Origin: Acidobacteriaceae bacterium
GTDB lineage: Bacteria; Acidobacteriota; Terriglobia; Terriglobales; Acidobacteriaceae
Assembly: GCA_027323885.1 (NCBI GenBank)
Contig: DAHVZT010000035.1
Span: 1-52,674, forward strand
DNA: 52,674 nt
Direction of reading: 5' to 3'
A model generated the notes under the pieces. It did no database searches and was not told where the DNA came from. It saw nothing but the letters and a program-made list of their open reading frames with translations. Below are positions 21,770-31,697 of this stretch, one piece after another. Numbering within the stretch: the first letter of the stretch is position 1; each line of letters opens with the position of its first letter. The translations under genes and the position numbers were made by a program.

Positions 21770-22944
21770 AAGGAATGGGTCTCTTCTGAAACCGGAATGA
21801 TGGCGGCAGGAGCCTGCTCCGGACCCGGGATGGAGTGCAACGATGCTTCCGCCTGGGAGCGCAGACGCGTAATGGTGCCCCAAGCGCTGCGCTTGTTCGC
21901 TTCCGGATAGAACAAAGGAAGGGGCTGCATCAAAATTCGGCTCACTTGCCAGACCTCAGGCTCATACATGGCGCGCAACTCTCTCACGCGATCCAGTGTG
22001 GCGGGACCGGCGCATAGTGTAAATCCGGCTTCCGCCAGCTGACGGCAAACGGCATCAAGATTCTCCTGCGGAAATCTGTCCGGCCCCGGCTCAGGTTTGT
22101 CCTGAGACAAGACGTGGGCAAGATCGAGCACGGCGTGCCGCGCCATAATGAAAGTTAACTGCGCCTGGCGGGCAGCTTCGCCTTCCACGGTCGCGATGAG
22201 CAGTGAGCAGGCGTCGAGCATCGTGACCAGAGCACTTAGCCAGCTCTGGTTGTCATGCTGGGAACGAAAAAAACAAAGCTGCGGATAGGAGATGTGGCTT
22301 TCCAGCAATTCGGCGCTCCAGCGTTCCCATTCCACAAGGAGTGTCTGCAGCGCCGACTCCCCGGTGCTTCCAGCGTGGCGGCGCAGAAGCTCCACCGCGC
22401 TTGGAGGGGAACCCGCGCGAGCATCCAGCAGGATAATGCTGACTTCACGGCGGGAGAATGCTCCGTAGAGCACCGGAAGGTAGGCAATCACCCCGGCAAC
22501 GAACGCCAGACCGATGCCTGCCTCCAAGGTAACCAGAAGGCGAGCGCTGAGCGAGAGCGGAACGACATCTCCAAGTCCAAGCGTAAAAAGCGTGGTTCCA
22601 CTGACGTACAGGTCTGTCCTCCAGAGCCCGAAGGATTTGGGATCGGCGAACGGGGAGCCGAGGCCGTGGTAAATCAACCCGAAGCCCAGAATGAGGCCGA
22701 GGGCCCATACAAAGACCAGCGAGAGCAACGACAGTGGCCCAAAGTAGCTCAGGAAGCTTTCCCGGGTGCGTGAACGCTTCAGTTTGCCGGCGAGGGCGCG
22801 GGTGGGATACCACAGGCCAGTGAGAAACAGGCGCGACACTCGCAGACGTCCGCTGGCGCGCCGCGGCAGAATGATCGTCTGGAAGGCATCCAGCAGGACC
22901 TCCGCAAGGCAAACCAGACCGGCGACCAGAGATAACGTTCTCAC
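21766..22944 (-). CDS. Ion channel (K+ channel-like pore) protein with C-terminal cytosolic domain
   Basis: YVSGTTLFTLGLGDVVPLSLSARLLVTLEAGIGLAFVAGVIAYL: pore helix, TLGLGD filter and inner helix resembling Ion_trans_2. Confidence 0.78.
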   Translation of the reverse strand: MRTLSLVAGLVCLAEVLLDAFQTIILPRRASGRLRVSRLFLTGLWYPTRALAGKLKRSRTRESFLSYFGPLSLLSLVFVWALGLILGFGLIYHGLGSPFADPKSFGLWRTDLYVSGTTLFTLGLGDVVPLSLSARLLVTLEAGIGLAFVAGVIAYLPVLYGAFSRREVSIILLDARAGSPPSAVELLRRHAGSTGESALQTLLVEWERWSAELLESHISYPQLCFFRSQHDNQSWLSALVTMLDACSLLIATVEGEAARQAQLTFIMARHAVLDLAHVLSQDKPEPGPDRFPQENLDAVCRQLAEAGFTLCAGPATLDRVRELRAMYEPEVWQVSRILMQPLPLFYPEANKRSAWGTITRLRSQAEASLHSIPGPEQAPAAIIPVSEETHSF

Positions 22945-23158
22945 CGCGTTTTTCCTCCCGAGATTGGATATGCGAGCGTCCGACGACGATGGCGTTCCAA
23001 ATCACATGCGTACAGTATGGCAAACACAAGCCGTAGCTGGCTTTTGACCGATGATAGAAGGGGATGATCGGTCCATCCTCGCGTGAAATGGCGAACCCGC
23101 ATTCAACGGTAAACAAAATCCGGTATGGAGCGCCGGTTCTCAAAACAACGGAGATAAT

Positions 23159-23530
23159 GTGCCCCACAGAATCCTCATTATCGAAGACGAGCGCATCATT
23201 GCTGATACGCTCGGCATTATTCTGCGCAAGCGGGGGTTCGAGTGCGATGTGGCCTATTCCGCGGGTGAGGCCCTTGCCGCGGCCAAAAAGGCAGGTCCGC
23301 ACCTGATTCTGGGAGATATCTCCCTGCCAGACGGGAGCGGCCTGACTGTAGTGTCGGAAATCGCGAAATGGTACCCGGAATGCCGCGTTATTCTGCTGAC
23401 CGGCCGCTATTCCAATTTGCGCGATGCGCAAGATTGGGTTCGCAGCCACGCCATACCGGCGCGGATCCTGACCAAGCCACTGCTTCCCGCTCTGCTGCTC
23501 CAGGAAATGGACGAGATTCTGCGAGCCTGA
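23159..23530 (+). CDS. Stand-alone response regulator receiver protein
   Basis: GTG start; ILIIEDERIIADTL, LILGDISLPDGSGL (phospho-Asp), ILLTGRYS, ILTKPL. Confidence 0.88.
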   Translation: MPHRILIIEDERIIADTLGIILRKRGFECDVAYSAGEALAAAKKAGPHLILGDISLPDGSGLTVVSEIAKWYPECRVILLTGRYSNLRDAQDWVRSHAIPARILTKPLLPALLLQEMDEILRA

Positions 23531-23567
23531 AGTGGCTACGCGCAGTGGCGCGGACTAAACTTCATAC

Positions 23568-23792
23568 ATGAACGGAATTGCGCGATTGCTGATTGTCAGC
23601 GGGGCTTTTCTGGTCATTGCAGGAATCGCAGTTCTGCTGGCCGAAAAAGTTGGCGTTCCCCTCGGCCGGCTGCCCGGCGACTTCAGCTGGAAGGGCCAAC
23701 GCTCTTCGTTCTACTTTCCGCTGGCGACCAGTCTTTTGCTAAGCGCTCTGCTGTCGCTGCTCCTTTATCTGTTCGGACGGTTGCGACCCTGA
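23568..23792 (+). CDS. DUF2905-like small membrane protein
   Basis: 74 aa; two hydrophobic helices around VGVPLGRLPGDFSWKGQRSSFYFPLATSLLLS, typical of DUF2905. Confidence 0.85.
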   Translation: MNGIARLLIVSGAFLVIAGIAVLLAEKVGVPLGRLPGDFSWKGQRSSFYFPLATSLLLSALLSLLLYLFGRLRP

Positions 23793-23814
23793 TGCGCGAT
23801 GCTAGACTCATTCG

Positions 23815-25260
23815 TTGCAGAACCTGCGTGATCCAGCCGTGACTAAATCCAACAGTTCTCAGTTGCCTCTCGGCTTCGAGACGGAGATAAATCCGCTGCC
23901 GATGCTTCGTGTGCGCTCTACATGGAAGGTGCGCGAGCTTGTCATGGAAATACGCAAACATGTCGAGGGTGAATATGTCGACCTGCGCGTGGAGGGCGAA
24001 ATTTCCAACCTGCGCGAAGCAGCATCCGGACACATGTACTTCACGCTGAAAGACGAGCAGAGCCAACTTCCGGTTGTGCTGTTCCGCAGCAAGGCGAGAC
24101 TGCTCAAATTTCGACCCAAGGACGGCCTTGGGGTCCAGGTGCGCGGCGGTATCTCAGTTTATGAAGACCGGGGGCAGCTTCAACTGGTCGCGGAAAGCAT
24201 GGAACCGCGCGGTAAGGGTTCGCTGCAGGTTGCCTTTGAACAACTCTACGCCAGGCTGAAACAGGAAGGACTTTTTGACGCTTCCCGGAAGCGTCCATTG
24301 CCCGCATATCCGCGCGTGGTAGGGGTCGTCACCTCCCCACACGGGGCTGTGATCCACGACATATTGAACGTGTTGTTGCGCCGCCACGCCAAAGTGCAGT
24401 TGCTTTTATACCCTGTGGTCGTGCAGGGTGAGGCTGCGGGACCGGAAATCGTTGAGGCGTTGGAGTGGTTCCAGAAAGATACAGGAGTGGATGTTGTAAT
24501 CCTTGCTCGAGGCGGAGGATCGCTGGAGGACCTTGCTGCGTTCAATAGCGAGGCGGTTGCGCGAGCGATTGCGGGTTCGGCGGTTCCAGTGGTTTCTGCC
24601 GTTGGCCACGAGACGGACTTTACTATCGCGGATTTTGTTGCCGACCTCCGGGCGCCGACACCGTCTGCCGCGGCGGAGCTGGTGACGGACGCGCAATATC
24701 GCGTCGAAGAATACCTGGAAACGCTGTGCTCTCGTCTGGAACGAGCGGCGCGGTACCAAAGGATGCGGGCCCGAGAGCGCTTCGCACATCTTGACGCCTC
24801 CGCAGTTTTCGCCCGGGTACAACATGGATTGGGCAGAAGAGAGCAGGCTCTCGATGAATTGCGCTTCCGCCTGGAGTCCGCCTGGGATCGAGCTTGCGCG
24901 AACGCATCCCGGCGGTTACAGCTTGTGCAAGCACGATTGATGCAGCAGGATGTACTGCGGCAATTAGCTCGATATCGGGAACGCCTGAGAGCAGTGGAAG
25001 CTAGTTTGACCCAGGCAATAAATATTCCCATGGAACGCCGCAGAACCCAATGGGGCCGTGCAGACGGAAGGCTGCTCGCACTTTCTCCGCTCGCCGTTCT
25101 GGAGCGGGGTTATGCGCTGGTGTACGGAGCCGGCGGCGAACTTGTGAAGGATTCCGCGGAGCTTACCGTGGGAGAGGAACTTGGCCTGCGATTTGCAAAA
25201 GGGCGAGCGACTGCGAAGGTAACCCAGATTTCAGAGGCAAATCCGGGCGTTTTGCACTGA
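23815..25260 (+). CDS. xseA: Exodeoxyribonuclease VII large subunit
   Basis: OB domain SNLREAASGHMYFTLKDEQSQLPVVLFRSKA; RVVGVVTSPHGAVIHDILNVLLRRH; VVILARGGGSLEDLAAFNSEAVARAIAGSAVPVVSAVGHETDFTIADFVADLRAPTPSAAAEL. Confidence 0.96.
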   Translation: MQNLRDPAVTKSNSSQLPLGFETEINPLPMLRVRSTWKVRELVMEIRKHVEGEYVDLRVEGEISNLREAASGHMYFTLKDEQSQLPVVLFRSKARLLKFRPKDGLGVQVRGGISVYEDRGQLQLVAESMEPRGKGSLQVAFEQLYARLKQEGLFDASRKRPLPAYPRVVGVVTSPHGAVIHDILNVLLRRHAKVQLLLYPVVVQGEAAGPEIVEALEWFQKDTGVDVVILARGGGSLEDLAAFNSEAVARAIAGSAVPVVSAVGHETDFTIADFVADLRAPTPSAAAELVTDAQYRVEEYLETLCSRLERAARYQRMRARERFAHLDASAVFARVQHGLGRREQALDELRFRLESAWDRACANASRRLQLVQARLMQQDVLRQLARYRERLRAVEASLTQAINIPMERRRTQWGRADGRLLALSPLAVLERGYALVYGAGGELVKDSAELTVGEELGLRFAKGRATAKVTQISEANPGVLH

Positions 25261-25278
25261 GGGAGGATATTCACGCAA

Positions 25279-26628
25279 ATGAGAAAGCTTTTTGGCACAG
25301 ACGGGATTCGCGCCGTTGCCGGTAAATTTCCGCTCGACCCGAAAACCGTCTACGGTATCGGAGTTGCGCTGGCGCATTCTCTTCGAAGAATGACGGCGAC
25401 TCCCCATGTATTGCTCGGAATGGACACGCGGGAATCCGGCAAGTGGATTGCCGCCGCGCTTGCCCATGGACTGCGGGAAAACGGAGTGGAAGTGACCAGC
25501 GCGGGCGTGATCCCTACGCCGGGGGTAGCGCACCTGACCCACACGCGCGGTTTGGATGCAGGGATCGTGATTTCCGCCTCTCACAATCCGTGGGAAGACA
25601 ATGGAATCAAAATTTTTGCCAGGAATGGCTACAAGCTGGCCGATGAAGTGGAACTGGGAATCGAACGGGAGATTTTCGAACGGCTGTCGCGTGTCCAAGA
25701 GCCAACATTTTCAGAGGCGGATCTACCTCCGACCGACCACTCGCTGCGAGCCGACTACATCGCGTTTTTGCGGGGCCAGGTACCTGACCTGCGGCTGGAT
25801 GGAAAAACGATTGTTGTGGATTGCGCCAATGGAGCCTCGAGCTCCGTCGCACCCGAACTGCTGAACCATTTTGGCGGCAAGTTTCTCTTCACCTACACCA
25901 GCCCAAATGGCCGCAACATCAACGAAAGATGTGGCGCGCTGCATCCTGAGATCGTTGCGGCAGAGGTGCGCGCCCATCATGCGGATATGGGGATGACGTT
26001 TGACGGCGATGCGGACCGCGCGTTGTTTGCCGATGAGAACGGGAATGTAGTGAATGGCGATGCGATCCTGCTGATTGCGGCGCGAGATCTGCAGACGCAA
26101 GGGAAATTGACAAACGGCATGGTCGTCGCCACAACGATGTCAAATATGGGTCTGGAAACTGCCCTTCGTAAGGAATCCATCCCTATGCTGCGGGCGCCGG
26201 TGGGGGACAAATATGTTCTGGAAGAAATGCAGCGCCATGGCGCGATCCTGGGCGGCGAGCAGTCCGGACATATTCTTTTTCTGGACCGATGCACCACGGG
26301 AGACGGGCTTTTGACCGCACTGATGCTGCTCGACGTTCTGCATCGCTCCGGAAAGACGCTTGCTTCTCTTACCAGTGATCTAAAGGTGTTTCCCCAGGTG
26401 ATCGTGAATGTTCGGGTGCGGGAGAAAACGCCGCTTGAAACGCTGCCCCGGGTGCAAGACGCGATCCGCGAGGCGGAGATGGCGCTGCACGGGAACGGAC
26501 GCGTGGTTATTCGTTATTCCGGCACCGAAGCTCTGGCGCGCGTGATGATCGAGGCCGAGTCCGAGCAGGCGATGAGGCACCACGCCGAAAGAATTGCCGA
26601 GGCCATCAGGGCCGAGTTGGGAACGTAG
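25279..26628 (+). CDS. glmM: Phosphoglucosamine mutase
   Basis: MRKLFGTDGIRAVAG; phosphoserine loop GIVISASHNPWEDNGIKIF; FDGDADRALF; GRVVIRYSGTEALARVMIEA. Confidence 0.96.
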   Translation: MRKLFGTDGIRAVAGKFPLDPKTVYGIGVALAHSLRRMTATPHVLLGMDTRESGKWIAAALAHGLRENGVEVTSAGVIPTPGVAHLTHTRGLDAGIVISASHNPWEDNGIKIFARNGYKLADEVELGIEREIFERLSRVQEPTFSEADLPPTDHSLRADYIAFLRGQVPDLRLDGKTIVVDCANGASSSVAPELLNHFGGKFLFTYTSPNGRNINERCGALHPEIVAAEVRAHHADMGMTFDGDADRALFADENGNVVNGDAILLIAARDLQTQGKLTNGMVVATTMSNMGLETALRKESIPMLRAPVGDKYVLEEMQRHGAILGGEQSGHILFLDRCTTGDGLLTALMLLDVLHRSGKTLASLTSDLKVFPQVIVNVRVREKTPLETLPRVQDAIREAEMALHGNGRVVIRYSGTEALARVMIEAESEQAMRHHAERIAEAIRAELGT

Positions 26629-26685
26629 AAGGGTGCAGATGCTCGCCTTCCGAAAAGTACGCAGGCTAAGCTGCCCGACAGGAGC

Positions 26686-29451
26686 TTAGGCGACGTCGCG
26701 CCAGTTTGGGCCCACAGCCACATCCGCAACAATTGGAACCTTCAGTTCGATTACCTCTTCCATCGCTGTCTTGACCAGCTCGCGCACCTGATCAGCTTCT
26801 GCATGTGGCACGTCGAACACTAGCTCATCGTGAACCTGCAGTACCATCTGTGCGCGAAGATTGCGCTGACGAATCTCGTTCGCGAGACGGATCATCGCAA
26901 GCTTGATCAAATCCGCCGCGGTTCCCTGCAGTGGCGTATTTACGGCGGTCCTTTCGGAAAAGCCGCGCATGTTGGCATTGCGGCTGGTGATGTCCGGGAT
27001 AGGGCGAACGCGGCCAAAGAGTGTGCGTACTGCCTGCGTGCGCCGTACTTCTTCCAAAGTGCGATCGATAAAACTGCGCACGCCTTGATACCGCTCGAAG
27101 TACCGGTCAATGTAGAGGCGCGCCTCGGCTGGTTCGATACTCAATTGCTGAGCAAGTCCAAATGGAGAGATTCCATAGACGATCCCGAAATTCACGGCTT
27201 TCGCGCGGTTGCGCGTCTCCTTGTCCATGGAGGCGATGGGAACTCCGAAGACCTCAGATGCCGTCAAGGTGTGGATATCGACATTTTCACGGTATGCCTT
27301 GAGAAGCAGTGGATCTTCGGAAAAATGAGCCATCAGCCGCAGCTCAATCTGGGAGTAGTCGGCTGAAATAAGAACGTTACCTTCCGCGGGAATGAAGGCC
27401 GCTCGAATTTCGCGACCCAATTCTGTGCGAATCGGGATGTTCTGCAGGTTTGGATTGGTGGAAGAGAGTCTGCCCGTCGAGGTACCGACCGCATTGAACG
27501 TGGTATGGACGCGATTTGCCGCATCGGCCAGTAAAGGCAGGCTGTCGGAGTAGTTCGATTTCAACTTGGCAAGCTGGCGATACTCCAATACCATTCGGGG
27601 CGCGTCGTGGTGCGCGGCAAGTTCCTCCAGAACGTCCTGCGCGGTCGATACAACCTTGCCCCTGCCGTATTTGATGGGTTTGGGGAGAGCCATTTTGTTG
27701 AAGAGGACATCTCCAAGCTGTTTGGGAGAATTGATATTGAAGCGATGACCGCAATTTCCGTAGATACACTCCGCCAGTTCCGCCATTTGCGCCGCTAGAC
27801 GAGTGGAAATGTTCTGCAGATAGGCGGAGTCGATACGCACTCCGGCATCTTCCATATCCAGCAGAACGGGCGTGAGCGGAAGGTCGATGGATTCATAGAT
27901 GCTCTTGATCTGCGCGCGTTCGACCGCGCTGCGCATCTGGGGTGCAAGGCGCGCTACAGTTGCGGCCGCCATTGGCAGAGCTTCCTGACCCTCGCCACGC
28001 AGGGACTGGTTGTCAAATCGAGCCGCTACATCTTCCAGCCGATGTGTGCTGTGCGTCGGATTCAGCAGGTAAGAGTAGAGCATCAGATCGTCTTGTACGC
28101 CTGCGAGTTGAACCTGATGAGCTCGAGTGATACGTAACAGTGATTTGAGGTCGTGTACGGATTTCGGCAGCGTTGCATCTTCCAGTGCAGAGCGCAGCAG
28201 ACCCGCCGCTTCACCTTCCCAGCGCACGCGATAGGCGACTGAGTCATCCGCCGCCAGTCCCAGCGCAAACACCGGCGCCGGTTCAGGCTGAACTCTGGGT
28301 TGCTCCATTCCATCGAGAAGAGAGAAGGACTGCTGCGCAGGTTCCGGCAGCGAGGATTCATCTTCGGCCGTCGACTGGTCTGGAGAGGGCGCGATAGCCG
28401 GTTCGGCGATGACGACTAAGGTTGAGCCGCGAGCGCGTGCCAGCAGTTCCCGCAGTTGCTCCATTGCCGGCTCCAGAACAAGTTTCGCGGTCTGCTTTGG
28501 CTTTTCTTCAGCGCCGAACTCTTTGATGAGAGTAGTAAATTCCAGCTCCGTGAAGAGGTCGCGACAGGCTGCGAGATCCGGCGGCTGGGTCTGCAACCGG
28601 TCCAGTTGCAACTCCACTGGAACGCTGCAGTGGATCGTCACAAGTTCTTTGCTGAGCAGGATATTTTCGCGATTGTTCAGCAACGATTCCCGGTAGGTTT
28701 TGCGAGCCACTTCGCTGGCGTGGTCGAGTGCGGCTTCGACACTTCCGAACTGCACGATCAGATCGACCGACCCTTTGTCTCCTATGCCGGGCGCACCAGG
28801 AATATTGTCGATCGAGTCTCCGCGAAGCGCCATCACATCGACGACCTGCTCTGGGGGAACACCCAGCGCCGCGACGACGCCCGCGCGGTCGAGTACAAGA
28901 TTGTCTTTTGCTGGATTCAAAACAAATACGTCATCGCCGACCAGTTGCATCATGTCCTTATCGTTCGACACGATGTAGACCGGGTGCCCCAGACGCGAAG
29001 CCTGCTGTGACAACGTGCCGATCACATCATCGGCTTCAAACCCTTCCTGCTGCAGCATCGGGATGCGCAGCGCTTCCAGTGCCCGGCGAATGTAAGGCAA
29101 CTGCTGCGCCAGATCGAGCGGCATCTCCGCGCGGTTGGCCTTGTAGCCCGCATAGTCGATCTCATCGAACTGCTGAGTCTTGATGTTGAATTTGCGGATT
29201 TTGGCCATGGACCGTGCGCGCTCATCGCGAAAGACGGGCGCGCTGACGTCAAACACCGCAGCCAGATACTGGGGATTGAAATCCCGCCGGAGCTTGTTCA
29301 GCATGTTCACGAATACGTAAACGGCGGCCGTAGGAATGCCGCTCCGCGTCGACATAGGCCGCTGGCGTTGCATGGCGTGATAGGCACGAAAAATGAATCC
29401 CATCGTGTCGAGGAGAAATACCGCGGGCTTGCCACTCTCGGTTGCCATCAT
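26686..29451 (-). CDS. polA: DNA polymerase I (5' nuclease + degenerate 3'-5' exo + polymerase)
   Basis: PAVFLLDTMGFIFRAYHAM; GAPGIGDKGSVDLI; ADYSQIELRLMAHFS; RNRAKAVNFGIVYGISPFGLAQQL; QVHDELVFDVP. Likely start MMATESGKPAV at 29451; ORF track extends to 29577 over queA. Confidence 0.95.
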   Translation of the reverse strand: MMATESGKPAVFLLDTMGFIFRAYHAMQRQRPMSTRSGIPTAAVYVFVNMLNKLRRDFNPQYLAAVFDVSAPVFRDERARSMAKIRKFNIKTQQFDEIDYAGYKANRAEMPLDLAQQLPYIRRALEALRIPMLQQEGFEADDVIGTLSQQASRLGHPVYIVSNDKDMMQLVGDDVFVLNPAKDNLVLDRAGVVAALGVPPEQVVDVMALRGDSIDNIPGAPGIGDKGSVDLIVQFGSVEAALDHASEVARKTYRESLLNNRENILLSKELVTIHCSVPVELQLDRLQTQPPDLAACRDLFTELEFTTLIKEFGAEEKPKQTAKLVLEPAMEQLRELLARARGSTLVVIAEPAIAPSPDQSTAEDESSLPEPAQQSFSLLDGMEQPRVQPEPAPVFALGLAADDSVAYRVRWEGEAAGLLRSALEDATLPKSVHDLKSLLRITRAHQVQLAGVQDDLMLYSYLLNPTHSTHRLEDVAARFDNQSLRGEGQEALPMAAATVARLAPQMRSAVERAQIKSIYESIDLPLTPVLLDMEDAGVRIDSAYLQNISTRLAAQMAELAECIYGNCGHRFNINSPKQLGDVLFNKMALPKPIKYGRGKVVSTAQDVLEELAAHHDAPRMVLEYRQLAKLKSNYSDSLPLLADAANRVHTTFNAVGTSTGRLSSTNPNLQNIPIRTELGREIRAAFIPAEGNVLISADYSQIELRLMAHFSEDPLLLKAYRENVDIHTLTASEVFGVPIASMDKETRNRAKAVNFGIVYGISPFGLAQQLSIEPAEARLYIDRYFERYQGVRSFIDRTLEEVRRTQAVRTLFGRVRPIPDITSRNANMRGFSERTAVNTPLQGTAADLIKLAMIRLANEIRQRNLRAQMVLQVHDELVFDVPHAEADQVRELVKTAMEEVIELKVPIVADVAVGPNWRDVA

Positions 29452-29482
29452 GGTCGAGTTTAGTGCAATTGAGGCAGGCGCG

Positions 29483-30601
29483 TTATGCGAGAAACATACA
29501 GTCGCCGTAAGAGAAGAAGCGGTAGTCGTTCGCGACAGCGTGATTGTATGCCGCCAGCACATTGGCGGTCCCACCAAAGCCGCATACGAGCATCAGCAGG
29601 GTGGACTGTGGCAGGTGGAAATTCGTGAGAAGGCCGCTGACCACTCGAAAGGGGAAGCCCGGAGCGATAAAGAGCCGCGTCTCGCCGGAGTGTCCGCGCA
29701 GTTCTGCGCCGTTGGCAGTCTGGGCACAGTGTTCCAGCGTGCGCACTGTGGTGGTGCCCACGGCGATCACCCGGCGATCTTCGCGCAAGGCGCGATTGAT
29801 AGCGTCCGCGGTTGCATCCGGAAGAGTGTAGCGCTCCTGATGCAGCTGAATTTCTTCCAATTTCTCCACCCGCACAGGCTGAAAGGTTCCAAGCCCCACA
29901 TGCAGTGTCACGCGGGCGATCTCAACATGGCGCGACTGGATTTCTTGCAGCACCTCCGGAGTGAAATGCAGCCCCGCTGTAGGCGCGGCGACGGAGCCCG
30001 GCTGTTCTGCGAACACCGTCTGGTACCGTTCTCTGCCTGAGGATTGATCGTGGCGGTGGATGTAAGGGGGAAGCGGTATGTGACCAATCCGATCCAACAG
30101 TGAATAGAAATTCTCAACCGGTGCAAACCGCAAGAGACGTTCGCCGAATTCTCCCCGTCCGACGATTTCGGCAGTCAGCAGCGGCGAGGAATGCTGACTT
30201 CCCTGGAGCGATTCCTGCGCGAAGAAGAACAGTTTCTCTCCAGTGGCTAACTTGCGTCCGGGCCGAACTAACGCACTCCATTCGAACGCAGACTTCTGCT
30301 CGGTCAGCAGCACCTCCACGCGTCCGCGAAGGTGCTCCTTTGCCGCAGGATTTCGGGGACTGACCGGCTGCGCCTTCAAACCCGCGCGGGCGCCAAACAG
30401 TCTTGCAGGCAGCACGCGCGTGTCATTGATGACCAGCAAATCCCCAGGATGGAGCAGGTCCGGCAAATCGCGAAAGCCTCGATCCTGGACAGCACCCGAA
30501 GCACGGCCCAAGACCAACATGCGAGAGGCAGCCCTGTCTTGCAAAGGGTGCTGTGCAATCCGTTCCGGCGGCAGAATGTAGTCGAACTCGCGAACCAGCA
30601 C
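29483..30601 (-). CDS. queA: S-adenosylmethionine:tRNA ribosyltransferase-isomerase
   Basis: [84 protein letters not shown]. Confidence 0.96.
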   Translation of the reverse strand: MLVREFDYILPPERIAQHPLQDRAASRMLVLGRASGAVQDRGFRDLPDLLHPGDLLVINDTRVLPARLFGARAGLKAQPVSPRNPAAKEHLRGRVEVLLTEQKSAFEWSALVRPGRKLATGEKLFFFAQESLQGSQHSSPLLTAEIVGRGEFGERLLRFAPVENFYSLLDRIGHIPLPPYIHRHDQSSGRERYQTVFAEQPGSVAAPTAGLHFTPEVLQEIQSRHVEIARVTLHVGLGTFQPVRVEKLEEIQLHQERYTLPDATADAINRALREDRRVIAVGTTTVRTLEHCAQTANGAELRGHSGETRLFIAPGFPFRVVSGLLTNFHLPQSTLLMLVCGFGGTANVLAAYNHAVANDYRFFSYGDCMFLA

Positions 30602-30638
30602 CCGATAATTTTAGCGGTGCGACGCAGCCGGACGCGAA

Positions 30639-31682
30639 TCAGACCGCTGCTTGTCGCGCCATTTTTGTGCGGTGGATATGCTCTTCGACAGCATGGCGGG
30701 CGCGCTCCAGTGCAAGCTCCACCGCTTGACGGGCTTTCTCCAAATCCGCAGGCCCGGCGTCTTCGGCGACCGGAACAGGGGGCTGCCAATTCAGGAAAAC
30801 AGTCGAGAACGGTTTTGGAATCAGAAATCCGTCCCAGGATCGAAGTACCCAGGCACGGTCAGGCGCCGCATAAAAAATACCCACGCCGCCGCCGAGCATC
30901 TGCGCCAACTTAACGCCCCCAGGTTTGGCAACATAGACCGGTCCACGCGGCCCATCGGCGGTAAATGCGGCGTAGTTGCAGGGCGATCCATTCGATCCGC
31001 TAAGTGCACTTTGCATTCGCAGCAGACCAGATGCACCTTCGCGCGAACTCGATCCGCGGACAGGCGTGTAGCCGACGCGGCGGATTGTATGCGTAATTAG
31101 TTCGCCATCGAAGCTTGGACTGATCAGAATGGCGATCTTGCGTTTCCGGAAGTGATACGCAATGGACATCAGAGACCGATGCCACAAGCAATACACCCGA
31201 GTCTCGGGATGGGCATCGGCATGCGATGCCAGGTCGCCGATTTCTTGAAAACGCAGGGTCGCGCCATGCAAGCGCATCAGAATCGCACCGAGCGGGGGCA
31301 GGAGCGCGAGGGCAATCCGCCGCCCCAAGCTAGAGTGATGCCGAGGAGTCGCTCGCGATGCATGGAGTGGGCCAGTCACAGAGCCAAGAAGCCCATGTGA
31401 GTGCGATTGCTCGCCTGGATGATCGCGGGATCCAATCGTCCGACCTGCTGGCCGGTTCCCATACCTGGCGCGGTCGTCAACGTGCCCCTCCAAATCGATC
31501 AGGGATCGCGCAGGGCCATATTTCCGCCCGCTCAGCCTCGGTCGAGGCCATAAGGTCGGTCTTCGATGCTGGGTCGATCCGTAAATCAAAAGTCGTTCCG
31601 GCCAAGCGCCGATCCGTGGTGGACACTGGCACACCTCATTGATTGCTAACAGTATAGATGTGGATGTTCGGGCCCTGAGCAT
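30639..31682 (-). CDS. Lysophospholipid acyltransferase-like (DUF374) protein; true start probably downstream of 31682
   Basis: CLWHRSLMSIAYHFRKRKIAILISPSFDGELITHTIRRVGYTPVRGSSSREG, YAAFTADGPRGPVYVAKPGGVKLAQ. Confidence 0.82.
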   Translation of the reverse strand: MLRARTSTSILLAINEVCQCPPRIGAWPERLLIYGSTQHRRPTLWPRPRLSGRKYGPARSLIDLEGHVDDRARYGNRPAGRTIGSRDHPGEQSHSHGLLGSVTGPLHASRATPRHHSSLGRRIALALLPPLGAILMRLHGATLRFQEIGDLASHADAHPETRVYCLWHRSLMSIAYHFRKRKIAILISPSFDGELITHTIRRVGYTPVRGSSSREGASGLLRMQSALSGSNGSPCNYAAFTADGPRGPVYVAKPGGVKLAQMLGGGVGIFYAAPDRAWVLRSWDGFLIPKPFSTVFLNWQPPVPVAEDAGPADLEKARQAVELALERARHAVEEHIHRTKMARQAAV

Positions 31683-31697
31683 CAGGCCCGCTCCATC

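Noticed and set aside
22445-23449. 334-aa minus-strand ORF overlapping the channel gene and response regulator
   Set aside because: Different frame from the channel-like CDS, which has clear TM and pore features; this frame has none.
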